Assembly: GCF_016031655.1 (NCBI RefSeq) | Contig: NZ_JACCHQ010000017.1 | Span: forward strand, 108,721 to 172,720 | DNA: 64,000 bases | Source of the DNA: Bradyrhizobium glycinis | GTDB lineage: Bacteria > Pseudomonadota > Alphaproteobacteria > Rhizobiales > Xanthobacteraceae | Direction of reading: 5' to 3' | Made by a program: the position numbers and the translations under genes | Shown: in pieces, positions 1 through 9,554 of the stretch | How the letters are laid out: every line of letters begins with the position of its first letter | Position numbering within the stretch: position 1 is the stretch's first letter | Notes under the pieces: generated by a model | Database searches by the model: none | What the model was told of the DNA's origin: nothing | The model's input: the letters and a program-made list of their open reading frames with translations, nothing else

Positions 1-2
1 AA

Positions 3-1910
3 CAGGCGCTCTCCATCCTGCAATCGAAGGATCGGATCCCGTATGTTTCATTGGAACGGCGCGGTTTGGAGAACTTCTGGCAAGACGAGAACCAGGTGCG
101 CGGCGTCTGGCGGCGCACCACGCTCGAGCACTATCGTAGCCACGATCCAAAGTGGGAGACCATCCTCGACGTTGACGCCTTGGCGGTCGCCGAGAACAGA
201 AATTGGATCTTTCATGGTGGCAGCTACCTTCCGCCTGAAGAGCGCCTCTGTTTGATAAGTCTTTCCGATGGCGGCAAGGATGCTGCGTCCGTTCGAGAGT
301 TCGACTGCGACACCAAGACCTTCGTTGCGGACGGCTTTTATCTCCCCGATGGCAAGCAGCATGTCAGCTGGGTCGATCGTGACAGGCTCCTTGTTGCACG
401 GGACTGGGGCGAGGGGACTTTGACGCAAGCCGGCTACCCCTTTGTGGTGAAAGAGCTCAAACGAGCCCAGCCGCTCAGTGAGGCGCGCGAGATCTTTCGT
501 GGCGAGCCCACCGACGTTAGGGCGTCCGGCTTCGTGCTTCGTGACAGCGAAGGTCACATTCATGCGACCTACGCGGTCCGCGCGATCAGCTCTTTCGAAT
601 CCGAGCATGTGGTCTTCCGCCCCGACGGGCCCGTCAAGCTCAATCTGCCGAAGAAGGCCGCAATGATAGGTTTGGTGGGGGGGCGCCTGCTTGTAAGGCT
701 TGATGAAGACTGGACGTCATCAGGCGATATTGGCTTTGCCGCCGGATCGCTGATTTCGTATGACCTGGCCGAATGGAAACAGGATCCGCTCCGCGCCAAA
801 GCCTCGCTCGTCTTTCAACCTGGGCCCCGCCAGGCCCTGAGCGATCTAGAAGTCACAAAGAATTCGTTGATTCTGACAATCCTTGAGAACGTTCAGAGCA
901 AAGCGTTCGTTTATAAGTACGATCATGGAGCTTGGTCGGCGACCCCGATCGCGCTGCCGGAACATACAAATGTCAGCCTGATAGCCGCCTCCGATGAAGC
1001 GGACCAGGCCATGTTCGCTGTCTCGAGCTATCTCAGACCAACCTCGGTCTGGTATTTTGATGCCGAAAGCGAAAGCCTTGATGAATTGAAGAAGACACCC
1101 TTTGCCTTCGATGCGTCGAACCATGTCGTGGAGCAGCTCGAAGCCACTTCGCGTGATGGCACGTCGATTCCCTATTTTCTGGTGCGGCCGAGGAACGCAA
1201 GGTTTGACGGTACGATCCCGACGCTTCTCTATGGTTATGGCGGTTTCCAGATTTCGCTTCTGCCCTCTTATCTGGGGCCAGTGGGACGGCTCTGGCTCGA
1301 ACAAGGCAATGCCTATGTCGTTGCGAACCTGCGCGGGGGCGGCGAGTTTGGTCCACAATGGCACCAAGCGGCCAAGGGGGCAACGAAGCAGAGGACATGG
1401 GATGATTTCATTGCCGTTGCCGAGGACCTGATCCGCCGCAAGATCACGAGTCCACGCCGGCTTGGAGTCATTGGCGGCAGCCAGGGCGGCCTGCTCGTTG
1501 GCGCCGCAATCACCCAACGTCCCGAGCTCTTCAACGCGGCGATTATCCAGGTGCCGCTGTTCGACATGCTTCGATATACCAAGCTGGGCGCGGGCGCCTC
1601 CTGGATCGGCGAGTACGGTGACCCCGCCATTGCCGAACAGCGTGCGTGGATCGAACGCTACTCACCCTACCAGAAGCTAGTGGTGGGTAAGACCTATCCC
1701 GCTCCCTTAATTCTGACCTCCACTAAAGATGACCGCGTACATCCAGCGCACGGCCGCAAAGCTGCCGCGAAGCTCGCCGCGCTGGGCCAGCGTTACTTCT
1801 ACTACGAGAACGTCGACAGGGGACACAGCGCCGCGGCCAATCTCATGGAATATGCGCGTCAACTAGCCCTTGAATACACCTATGCATCCAGGCGGCTTTG
1901 TTCTGAGTAA
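3..1910 (+). CDS. Prolyl oligopeptidase family serine peptidase (S9A), 5' end outside window
   Basis: The frame is open from the left edge, so the start and any signal peptide lie outside; about 635 residues are visible. The first two thirds match the beta-propeller of S9A peptidases and the last third is an alpha/beta hydrolase. The nucleophile motif GGSQGG is at about 1473-1490, the acid in TKDDRVHP at about 1725-1748 and the histidine in RGHSAA at about 1818-1835, so the triad is complete. S9A enzymes cleave short peptides after proline. Comparison with the decayed copy at 5556-6920, which keeps its N-terminus, suggests that only about 80 residues are missing here and that the full protein would carry a signal peptide. 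The substrate cannot be told from the sequence. Confidence 0.93.
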   Translation, partial: QALSILQSKDRIPYVSLERRGLENFWQDENQVRGVWRRTTLEHYRSHDPKWETILDVDALAVAENRNWIFHGGSYLPPEERLCLISLSDGGKDAASVREFDCDTKTFVADGFYLPDGKQHVSWVDRDRLLVARDWGEGTLTQAGYPFVVKELKRAQPLSEAREIFRGEPTDVRASGFVLRDSEGHIHATYAVRAISSFESEHVVFRPDGPVKLNLPKKAAMIGLVGGRLLVRLDEDWTSSGDIGFAAGSLISYDLAEWKQDPLRAKASLVFQPGPRQALSDLEVTKNSLILTILENVQSKAFVYKYDHGAWSATPIALPEHTNVSLIAASDEADQAMFAVSSYLRPTSVWYFDAESESLDELKKTPFAFDASNHVVEQLEATSRDGTSIPYFLVRPRNARFDGTIPTLLYGYGGFQISLLPSYLGPVGRLWLEQGNAYVVANLRGGGEFGPQWHQAAKGATKQRTWDDFIAVAEDLIRRKITSPRRLGVIGGSQGGLLVGAAITQRPELFNAAIIQVPLFDMLRYTKLGAGASWIGEYGDPAIAEQRAWIERYSPYQKLVVGKTYPAPLILTSTKDDRVHPAHGRKAAAKLAALGQRYFYYENVDRGHSAAANLMEYARQLALEYTYASRRLCSE

Positions 1911-2643
1911 TTTCGGGGGGGACGGGCTAATCGAAGCCAATAAACTAGAGACCATTGGCTATCTCAGCTCCTCATGTTGCTGAGCTAAATTTATGGAATG
2001 TAAGCCGAGAGAGCTGATGACCCGGTGGAAGACTCGATGGTGCTCGTCAGTTGCCCAAATTGCCGGTCTGAACAGCCTCCACCGCTGGCAAGCGGATTTC
2101 CTGGCGTCCCGAGCTGGAAGGGAGTTGCCAGGTGGGCTTCCTTGAGGATTGTCGCCAGGCCGCTGTTCGTCCGACATGGCCGATGCGGATGCGGATAATA
2201 GCCAAGCGCGAACAGCTAAAGCGCAGCTTTTTGGGCGTGTCTTCGTGCTTGAAAAAGCATGTCACGTAGCTCATGCAGGCATGGCGCGGATTGGTAATCT
2301 TTCAGGCTGCGCGAAGGAGTTCACGGCCGCCCTGTTCAACGACGGTCAATCCCATTCGCATCAGCTCGGCTCTGGATGAGCGCTGCTTACCCGAGGCTCT
2401 GCAACTCTTCTGTAAGCAGCGCGCGCCCACGAGTGAGGCAAAGATCAAACGTCATCCGGATCGGAAGCCTTGAAGAGAGGTGTCGTTGATGTCACGGCGC
2501 TTTCTGTCGTTTGCACAATGCGGCGGCAGCTAAAGCCACGCGACAAAAAAGAGCACGTGACCAGCGCAGCGTCTCTTGCTGCAGGTATTGATGCCCGGGA
2601 GACTCTTCGCTAGATCAAAACTGTTCACTATGGAGATGCCGCC
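1911..2643. other. Intergenic, no gene recognised
   Basis: Only short frames on both strands without recognisable motifs. The final part is the leader of the cold-shock gene; such leaders are often long and structured, but I could not identify a specific fold by eye. Confidence 0.5.
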
Positions 2644-2850
2644 GTGGCAATGGGTATTGTGAAATGGTTCAATCCGACCAAAGGGTATGGGTTCATCAGA
2701 CCTGAGGACGGTAGCTCCGATGTCTTCGTACACATCAGTGCCGTCGAAAAGGCCGGTTATACCACCCTGGAAGAGGGGGCACGGGTAAGTTACCAGCTCA
2801 AGGCGGGGCGTTCGGGCAAGATGTCAGCTGAGGATCTCCGGGTCGGTTAA
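2644..2850 (+). CDS. Cold-shock domain protein (CspA family)
   Basis: A 68-residue protein that is almost entirely one cold-shock domain. It opens with GIVKWFNPTKGYGFI, containing RNP1 (KGYGFI), and has RNP2 as VFVHIS, the two aromatic-rich strands that bind single-stranded RNA and DNA. The length is normal for the family. Two starts are possible (2644 or the ATG at 2650); both keep the full domain. It stands alone, with about 730 bases before it and no linked partner. The likely role is RNA chaperone; whether it responds to cold or to another stress is not visible. Confidence 0.93.
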   Translation: MAMGIVKWFNPTKGYGFIRPEDGSSDVFVHISAVEKAGYTTLEEGARVSYQLKAGRSGKMSAEDLRVG

Positions 2851-3222
2851 TCCGGCTCAGGAAACTGCTCTCTGCAAAGCGTGTTCTCGCACCTGTCGGC
2901 GATACCTCGCCACGGCATGCCGGGCGTTTAGCCTTTTGATTGTCTTCTTGCAGCCATGAGGAGGAGGCTGTCTCGCAAACCGCTTGACAGCCTTGATCTC
3001 CTGAGGCCCTCGACCGATCACCGCCGTCAGAGTCATAGGCCTTGCGAGCCCGAGCGCAGTGTGAGCGTGGCAAGATACTCCTAGCAGCGGGCCACGAACG
3101 GCCGGAAACGTCCGCTCGTCACCAACGCGCTGGGAAGTTCACGCCAGCGCACTGGTGCTCCTTGCCGCAGAAGCGCAAGCGGCCGCTATTTGGGATGGCG
3201 ATAAGAGGATCGTTGACGGATA
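2851..3222. other. Intergenic, nothing recognised
   Basis: The region lies between the cold-shock gene and the 3' end of the convergent MFS gene. No convincing frame or strong terminator hairpin was seen. Confidence 0.4.
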
Positions 3223-4425
3223 TCATCTCGGATATCCTGCGGTCGCGGCTTCTGCAGGTGCTCCATCACGCATGAAGACAACAGCCAGTCCGATGCCGAT
3301 GAGACCAACCAGGAGCGATGCCACGGCCAGAGACGCGACGCCGCTAGTTTCAACAAGGATGCCGCCGAGAAAAGCACCAATTGCGATACCCGCGAACGTG
3401 GTCGAGCTGTTCATCGCCAGCACCAGCTTCGAACGATCTCCGGCCAGACCGAGAAGCCGGTGCTGGATCGGGACGAGATACATGTAGCTCGCGTTGCCCC
3501 AAAAGAAGGCGATGAGCACCGTGAGGACACCATGCTGTCTGAACGCAACCAAACCTACGAGCAGGATGAGTTGTGCGCTTACAACCGCGATGAGAACTCT
3601 ATACGAGCCAAAACGGTCTGTCAGAACGCCACACGCAGCGTTTCCCGTCACGGCCCCGAAACCGTAGGCAAAGAGTGCGGCTGAAAGCAGCGGCACCCCG
3701 GTACGCAGCGAACCGACGATGAAGACGCTCACGTAGGAGTATACGATGAACTCGGAAACGACGATGAATAGTGTCACCGAAAGGATACCGTAGATTTTCT
3801 TTGAGAGGCCCTGCGAGACCGGGCGGTTTCCGCGCTCCGAGGCCGTGGCAGCTATTCCGGACATCATTGGGGCGATGATTACCAATGCGAGAAGCCCGGC
3901 AATGACGACGAAACCGAAAGAGAATCGCCAGCCGATAGCGTCTGCGATCCAGCTTGTGGCTGGAGCGCCCGCAACCTGCGAAACAGTCATGCCGCTAAAG
4001 ATGAGAGACAACGCTAACCCCTTGTGGGCTGGCGGCAGGAGCTCCGCAGCCAGCGCGGTAGCCGACGGGGTAAACATCGCCGCGCCGTAGGCCGACACGA
4101 CGCGACCTGCAGCAAGGGTAAGGAAGTTTGGAGCGGTTGCGCAGATCAGGTTACCAATGGTGAAGATTGAAACAGATAGGATCTGAACATTGCGGCCGCC
4201 CATCGACTTGAACATCCAGGCATTCAGCGGCGCGAAGACGGCGTAGCACAACGCGTAAATCGAGATGATCGAACCCGCCGCGCCGGTTGAAATCGCAAGA
4301 TCACGAGAGACTACATCGAGCGCGCCGATGATGACAAACGTGTCTAAGCCAATAGCAAACGCAGCGATGGTCAGAGCAGCAATGACGAGTTTCGTTCGCG
4401 CGTCGGGAGAGCATGAGGTCATCAA
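3223..4425 (-). CDS. MFS transporter, drug/arabinose-efflux-like
   Basis: A 400-residue polytopic protein with about twelve hydrophobic segments, the size and pattern of the 12-helix major facilitator family. The N-terminal half has the loop after helix 2 as KSMGGRNVQ, a variant of MFS motif A, and a GxxxGPxxG-like region around helix 5 (SGMTVSQVAGAPATSW), features of proton-driven antiporters such as AraJ/NepI. It is probably an inner-membrane exporter of a small molecule. The start may be either of two adjacent ATGs at 4425 and 4422. It has no operon partner, so the substrate is unknown. Confidence 0.85.
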   Translation of the reverse strand: MMTSCSPDARTKLVIAALTIAAFAIGLDTFVIIGALDVVSRDLAISTGAAGSIISIYALCYAVFAPLNAWMFKSMGGRNVQILSVSIFTIGNLICATAPNFLTLAAGRVVSAYGAAMFTPSATALAAELLPPAHKGLALSLIFSGMTVSQVAGAPATSWIADAIGWRFSFGFVVIAGLLALVIIAPMMSGIAATASERGNRPVSQGLSKKIYGILSVTLFIVVSEFIVYSYVSVFIVGSLRTGVPLLSAALFAYGFGAVTGNAACGVLTDRFGSYRVLIAVVSAQLILLVGLVAFRQHGVLTVLIAFFWGNASYMYLVPIQHRLLGLAGDRSKLVLAMNSSTTFAGIAIGAFLGGILVETSGVASLAVASLLVGLIGIGLAVVFMRDGAPAEAATAGYPR

Positions 4426-5358
4426 CGTGCTCGTTCATGTTGTTGTGACCTGTTCAAGGCCAGAACGTCGTGCAGTTCGGGATAAAGGTTGGCGATGATC
4501 GGACCCGAGTAGCGATGACGGGACCGTATAGCAGGCACTTCGCCACCACTTCGCGGATTTCTTGCACGATCTCGAGCTTGTCGGGTGTTCGAGCGCCGAT
4601 AGGCTGTAAGCAACCCCGCATCCTACACGTCTACGGGAGTTATTTCTCGACAACCGGCTTTATTGGTTCGAAATTCATCTGAGCCCACGCCTTTTGGATC
4701 GATATACCCCACCGTCGTAATCGGGGACTCCCTGCGTCAGAGGCTACTTCACATCCCTGCGTTTGGTCACCGCTCGGGGTGGGTAGTATGAAGGTGTCGA
4801 CGACCTGGAGACCATCGCGGAACATCTCGATCACGAGATCAAAATTCAGGTGCGCGCTGCGCAGAAGGACTTAGCTGCCTCTGTGCTTTTGCTGCCTCTC
4901 CCGCGGCAGCCAAGAGCTCGTCGATGAGAATGATTTCGCATACTTTAAGTTCTTGGAACGCAATAGCCTCTAAGGTCGCATGATCGAGACAGTGTCTTGC
5001 TGGATCGCGCGAAAGATGCGTACGATCAGGAGATAGTCTTCTCATCCAGGATTGTCGCTTCGAGCTCGCAGGTTAAGATTAGTGCTTACGGATCTTGGTG
5101 TACTTCCTGCTTAAGCCGCGTCCCGCCCCAATCGCGGCCAGGGTTATCGAACTAAACTGCGCGACGTTGGTCTGATCGTCAGGCGATTTCTCCGGCTGAA
5201 CCAACTTGGAGACTTGTATGCCGACGAGGAGAGGTCTCATGCGCCAAGTACGCGCGATTGTGAGGTTTAGGCTTTAGGCGTGGCTCTCGACGCACGTTGC
5301 TAGGGGGCCGCGGAAGGCCAACGACAGCGGACACCTGATTGTTAGCTTTCGGAGCAAA
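4426..5358. other. Intergenic, no gene recognised
   Basis: About 930 bases with only short overlapping frames on both strands and no recognisable domain. Codon use is unlike that of the neighbouring genes. It is probably degraded DNA; the last part leads into the NifA/sigma54 control region. Confidence 0.4.
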
Positions 5359-5374
5359 TGTCGGGAAGCTGACA
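5359..5374 (+). promoter_or_regulatory. NifA upstream activator-like site (TGT-N10-ACA)
   Basis: TGTCGGGAAGCTGACA fits TGT-N10-ACA exactly. It lies about 45 bases before a -24/-12 element, as expected for NifA-dependent enhancers, which usually sit 80-150 bases before the transcription start. The match to this loose motif could be chance on its own; the pairing with the next element supports it. Confidence 0.5.
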
Positions 5375-5417
5375 GGGCGATGCGGCACGATCCGGTCGGA
5401 AGTCCCCTGTTTGTCGG

Positions 5418-5433
5418 CGGCATGCTGCTTGCA
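5418..5433 (+). promoter_or_regulatory. sigma54 (RpoN) -24/-12 promoter candidate
   Basis: CGGCATGCTGCTTGCA has the GG and GC doublets 10 bases apart and matches TGGCACG-N4-TTGCW except for the first T and one C. It would start transcription near 5444, about 110 bases before the ATG of the decayed prolyl oligopeptidase copy. Confidence 0.5.
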
Positions 5434-5555
5434 CGTACCGAGCTGGGGACGTCGCGTCACAGCGCGTGCATGGTCGTAACAACAATTTGGCTACGCTCGC
5501 CCAGTCGCAACAAGTTTGCAGACTCGCCTGCGTGCCTGGTCCGAGGATAAACCAA

Positions 5556-6920
5556 ATGAGGAAATCGCTTCTGCGCCTCGCGCTACACTCTGCGATATGT
5601 CTTACGGCCGCGCTGCTCCATGCATCGTCTGGTGCGACGCCGGCGGGCGATGCGTTCCTCTGGGTCGAGGAAGTCGAGGGGCCTCGTACGTTGGCCTGGG
5701 CCAGCGCCGACAACGAAAGGATGCTCAGCGCGCCGCAGTCGGATTCTAGCTACGACCGCTTTTACCGGGACGCGCTGACGATCGGCCAGGCAAAACACCG
5801 GAGCCCGTTCCTTTCGCTGCAACGTCAAGGTCTCGAATCTTTCTGGCAAGACGAGAGTCATGTGTGCGGCATCTGGCCGCGCACCACGCTCGAGGGCTAC
5901 CGCCCTCAGGATTGCCGGTGGGAGACCATCCTGGACATTGACGTGCTCGCCATCCCCGAGAATTCGAGCTGGGTCGACAGCAGCTGTGTTGCGCGGCGCT
6001 GCCTCATCAAAATCGTTGCCTGTGGCGAGGACGCCGTGCCCATTCGCGAGTCCGAGAACGAAGCCAAAAGCCTCGTTGCAAACGGATTCGAGCTGCCTGA
6101 GCACAAGCACAGCGTCAGCTGGCGGGGCCGTGAGACTGTCCTTGTTGCACGTGATTGGGGCGAGGGGATCAGGTTCGAGGCGGGCCACGCTTTCCGTTCG
6201 CAGGAACTCAGGCGCGCTCAGCCGTTCGATCAGCCGCGCGAAGTCTTCCTCGGCCAGCGCCCCGACTTGGGCATCGTGCCATTGGCATTTGGTGAACGGC
6301 GGATTGCTGTCACCCGCATCGTCTGTTGGACCAACGGCTCCGAGCGGCAGTATGCGCTTTTCGGGCCCGCAGGGCCGATCGAGCTCGATTCGCCGACGAA
6401 GGCCTCGATCGTCGGCATCGCGAGTCGCAGCCTGCTTGTGAAATCGAACGAAGATTGCATCCGCTACGGTGATACCAGCTTCAAAGTCGGCTCAATGATC
6501 TCCTATGATTTGGTCGAATGGAAGCAGGATCCGTTGCGGGCGAAACCACATGTCGTTTTTCGACCCAAGTGCCGGCAGGCACTGTGCCGATTTGACGACC
6601 CCAGGAATTTCCGGCAGCGCCTGACTTGTCAAGGCAAGGCATTCGTCTGCAAATACTTAACATGCCACGCCCGGCCCGTTGCCGCGGACTGCGTCGCAAG
6701 CTCATCACCCGTTCTCGAGTAAGCGGACCAGATGAAGTTTGCTGTTACTATCTCGCGCAAATCCCGCTTTAGCACGATGCCGAAACAAAGGTCTCGACCT
6801 CTTGAAGATGACCCCGCTTTCGGCGCGGCAAGCACGTCCTGGAGCAGCTCAAGGCGGCGTCGCATTTCCGTACTTTCTGGTGCGGCCCAGGAGCCGCAAG
6901 GTTGCCGCGCTCGGCGCCTT
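5556..6920 (+). pseudogene. Decayed prolyl oligopeptidase paralogue, catalytic domain lost
   Basis: This copy starts at ATG 5556 with a signal peptide (MRKSLLRLALHSAICLTAALL, then a small-residue cleavage region) and follows the intact gene at 3-1910 through the propeller, for example ESFWQDESHVCGIWPRTTLE and EWKQDPLRAK. The main frame stops at 6722. A further relic in another frame at about 6850-6900 (FPYFLVRPRSRK) matches the FLVRPRN segment that opens the hydrolase domain of the intact copy. The Ser, Asp and His of the triad are absent and the racemase gene starts at once, so about 250 C-terminal residues were deleted. An S9A function is impossible. Its promoter may still be active. Confidence 0.88.
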
Positions 6921-6940
6921 AGCGAAGTGGAGATCTCAAA

Positions 6941-7675
6941 GTGCAGCGAACGATTGGGCTGATCGGGGGGATGAGCTGGGAAAGCACGGCCATCTATTAC
7001 AAGGAAATCAATGAAATCGTCCGTCAGCGCCGCGGCGGTCTCGCCTCGGCAGACATCTTGCTGCGTTCGGTTGACTTCAACTATATCGTCACTCTTCAGA
7101 ACGCGGGAGATTGGACGCAAGCCGCTGCTTATCTAGCGGGCATAGCCCGGCAGCTGGTGGACGCGGGCGCCAACTGCATCCTGATCTGCACCAACACGAT
7201 GCATGTAATTGCCGACATTGTTGCTGCCGAGCTGAGTGTCCCGTTCATCCACATCATCGATGTGACCGCTGCGGCTCTTCTCGCCGCTTCCTACAAGCGG
7301 CCGTTGTTGCTTGGGACCCGCTATACGATGGAGCAGCCGTTCTATGGTGATCGGCTGCGGCAGCGCTTCGGCCTTTCGCCTGTCATACCGGCGGAGGACG
7401 AGCGGAGCCGGATCAACGATGTCATCTTCGATGAGCTCTGCCGCGGCGCTCTATCTGATCTTTCGCGCCACGAAGTTGTCGACATCATCGCACACGGCCG
7501 TACAAGAGGCGCCGACGCCGTTATCCTCGGTTGCACGGAGATTGGCCTGCTCATCGGCCCGCAGCATTCAGAATTGCCGGTTTTTGATTCGGCGAGGCTG
7601 CACGCCAGGGCGGCAGCTGATTTCGCTGAGGGTAAGCTGTCGCTTGGTGTCGTCTCCCGTAGCTCGGGGCGATGA
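6941..7675 (+). CDS. Aspartate/glutamate racemase family protein
   Basis: A 244-residue protein starting at GTG 6941. Both catalytic cysteines of the cofactor-independent Asp/Glu racemase family are present: one in LICTNTMH in the N-terminal half and one in ILGCTEIGLL in the C-terminal half. The N-terminus TIGLIGGMSWESTAIYY is typical of the YgeA/aspartate racemase branch. The expected activity is interconversion of L- and D-Asp or Glu, or of a related amino acid. The gene directly follows the prolyl oligopeptidase relic, so it may be read from the same sigma54 promoter; a peptidase-racemase pairing would suit amino-acid or peptide turnover, but that is inference. Confidence 0.92.
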   Translation: MQRTIGLIGGMSWESTAIYYKEINEIVRQRRGGLASADILLRSVDFNYIVTLQNAGDWTQAAAYLAGIARQLVDAGANCILICTNTMHVIADIVAAELSVPFIHIIDVTAAALLAASYKRPLLLGTRYTMEQPFYGDRLRQRFGLSPVIPAEDERSRINDVIFDELCRGALSDLSRHEVVDIIAHGRTRGADAVILGCTEIGLLIGPQHSELPVFDSARLHARAAADFAEGKLSLGVVSRSSGR

Positions 7676-8220
7676 TGGCCTTGCCAATCCACACCCGATC
7701 TTACCCTCGATGATGCCGCCGCGGCCCTGGCCGGGGTCCCGAGGCCGTTGTACCTGGCCATGACGGGCGGCGCGGTTGCGCAAGAGAGCAATTGTCAACT
7801 TGTCGCAAGATCAAGCGATTGGTCGATGCACTTCGAAGAAGTGAACTTGTTGCTTGTAGCGGAATTCGGCGTTGCCTCGACGTGCTCAGCGCGAAAAGGC
7901 GCGATAGTTGATGGCCAGTGACCCGTTTCACCCGGCGCGGGTGCGATGCGCTCGTTTTTCGGCTGTCTTCGCGCTGCCCCGGATCGCGCGCTTCAGCTAT
8001 CCGTCGCGCCCGCTGATGAGACTTATCGCCGCGGTCGCGTTCGCATTATGCGCGCTATGACCAGCGAAAGCATGTTCTCACACAACAATAGCGCCGCTCA
8101 AAAAGACTCAGAAGAGTTTGACCGAAGTCGGCAAGAAGTGTCCTCATTGAGCGCTGTCATAGTCAGCATTGCGATGGACTTCGCGGTTGCGGCTTTGGCT
8201 GTCTCGTTGAAGACATCGGT
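7676..8220. other. Intergenic, no gene recognised
   Basis: A few short frames are open. One of about 120 codons at 7946-8314 (downstream of ATG 8056 it reads MTSESMFSHNN) contains a hydrophobic stretch but no known motif, and overlaps the control sites listed next. I do not call it a gene. Confidence 0.35.
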
Positions 8221-8236
8221 TGTTTCAGTCGCGACA
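8221..8236 (+). promoter_or_regulatory. NifA upstream activator-like site (TGT-N10-ACA)
   Basis: TGTTTCAGTCGCGACA is an exact TGT-N10-ACA match, centred about 90 bases before the start predicted from the -24/-12 element at 8293. The geometry is that of a NifA enhancer. Confidence 0.55.
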
Positions 8237-8292
8237 ACGGGGGCGCTGATGCGAGAAGACCTAGATCTTGTTTCTATGAAAACGGTCGGCAT

Positions 8293-8309
8293 TGGCATGC
8301 CGGTTGCTT
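8293..8309 (+). promoter_or_regulatory. sigma54 (RpoN) -24/-12 promoter
   Basis: TGGCATGCCGGTTGCTT has GG at 8294-8295 and GC at 8306-8307, the required 10-base spacing, and matches TGGCACG-N4-TTGCW at all but one position. Transcription would begin near 8319. No strong protein gene follows at once; the first plausible one is the small coiled-coil protein at 8650. Confidence 0.6.
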
Positions 8310-8649
8310 CATAGATGTGACGAAACCAGTTGTGACCAACCGTACCAGATCCAGGTATTCAGATGATGTCCGCTTCATCGAGGCAAAGGTTCCTGATGGG
8401 CTTTCCGAACCGTGCGCCTGCATTGCGAAGTCCGCCACCCGCGGATCGCAGTCCGGTTTGCTGGCCCGAATTCGATCCTCTTGCAAGGGGCTGGCATCGA
8501 ATGGCGATCCTCAAGAAGATGGGCACAGCAGGGTAAAGGCGTTACTCAAAACGATTGATAGTCTGGCTTTTAGTGGGTGGCGTTCCGAGCCTTGGTTCTT
8601 GAGCTGAGCGCCGGCCATGCATCGCTGCTTGCGGAGGGAAAGTGAACTG

Positions 8650-8847
8650 ATGCGGGACGAGTGGGATCTTGAGAGAATAGCCACGCAGCAGGATGAGCTC
8701 AAGGTGAAGTTGCTTCGCGCCCAATCGGTTATCGCCGAATGTAAGGCAGGATTGGCGGATCTGGAGCGGAGGCTTGAGGGTCGAGCAGCCTCATCGCGGA
8801 TCCATGAATGCGAGCGCACCTCCCGCGGCAAGCCATTCGCGACGTAA
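8650..8847 (+). CDS. Small putative coiled-coil protein
   Basis: 65 residues from ATG 8650 (MRDEWDLERIATQQDELK). Residues 3-45 form a heptad-like run rich in Glu, Leu, Lys and Gln, a likely single helix or coiled coil, followed by a basic tail. No family recognised. It lies about 330 bases downstream of the NifA/sigma54 promoter at 8293 and is the best candidate for its product, although a non-coding transcript is equally possible. An upstream in-frame ATG at 8617 would add 11 residues. Confidence 0.35.
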   Translation: MRDEWDLERIATQQDELKVKLLRAQSVIAECKAGLADLERRLEGRAASSRIHECERTSRGKPFAT

Positions 8848-9554
8848 CGCTTGACCACGCAGGTCGGGGAGAATCAATGATCCTGTCCACCATGAAGCTG
8901 CATTGGCGTTTTCGAGGCGATCATGGGACGGTTGAGGGCCGCAGCCGCGCACCTTAGCGGCGATAAGCTTCGTCACGGAGCTGGTGAAGACTCCAACACG
9001 CATCGTGGTGCGATCGGCGGGCAAACTTGGCAATTGAGTGCGGCCCTGCCGATTGGATCGCCTTTTTGGTTGATCCGGGTTCGTTGGCCCGGGGACTCGC
9101 GCAGAGTTCCTTATACGAGGGCGTATGGCGGCGTTTTGACCAGAGTCCCTCGTTGCGCGGGCTACTCACGCCGAAGTCCTTTAGAACTTAAGAGCTCTCG
9201 CCCTCGGCCAGTTCGGTGGTTTGGTCCGTGTTCAAGTCGTTCAAGTTACCGACTTGGACGGATCTGGAGGGAAGGGCGAACGGGAGCGGTTGCCTCAACA
9301 ATGGTGCCACCCGCGAGGCACGAGCTGTGGCTCAGTTTTAAGTCGGCCATGAAGGCGGCGCGTGACGTGAAAATATGTAACTGGATTGGATGAGCCTCGC
9401 GGCATGATTCTAAGGACGGCTGTTCAGCCACAAGAGCTTTTTGATGAAGGCAGGCGGCTCCGTCAAGAACTGTCAACCACCAGCATCGCCAGTTGCCGCT
9501 GGCGTGACCACCATGCGAGAGCTGTCTTAACGGCTTCATCTGGAGGGCAAGTTC
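8848..9554. other. Intergenic, no gene recognised
   Basis: About 700 bases containing only overlapping short frames without recognisable motifs. It ends with the ribosome-binding region of the FkbM gene (TGGAGGGC shortly before ATG 9555). Confidence 0.4.

Noticed and set aside
846..1517. 223-codon minus-strand frame inside the prolyl oligopeptidase gene
   Set aside because: It is the antisense shadow of a well supported gene and has no motif.
5341..5380. GTCAGCTT and GAAAGCT halves on the minus strand, resembling a tts box
   Set aside because: The spacing between the halves is too long and the consensus core is interrupted; the same bases are better explained by the TGT-N10-ACA site.
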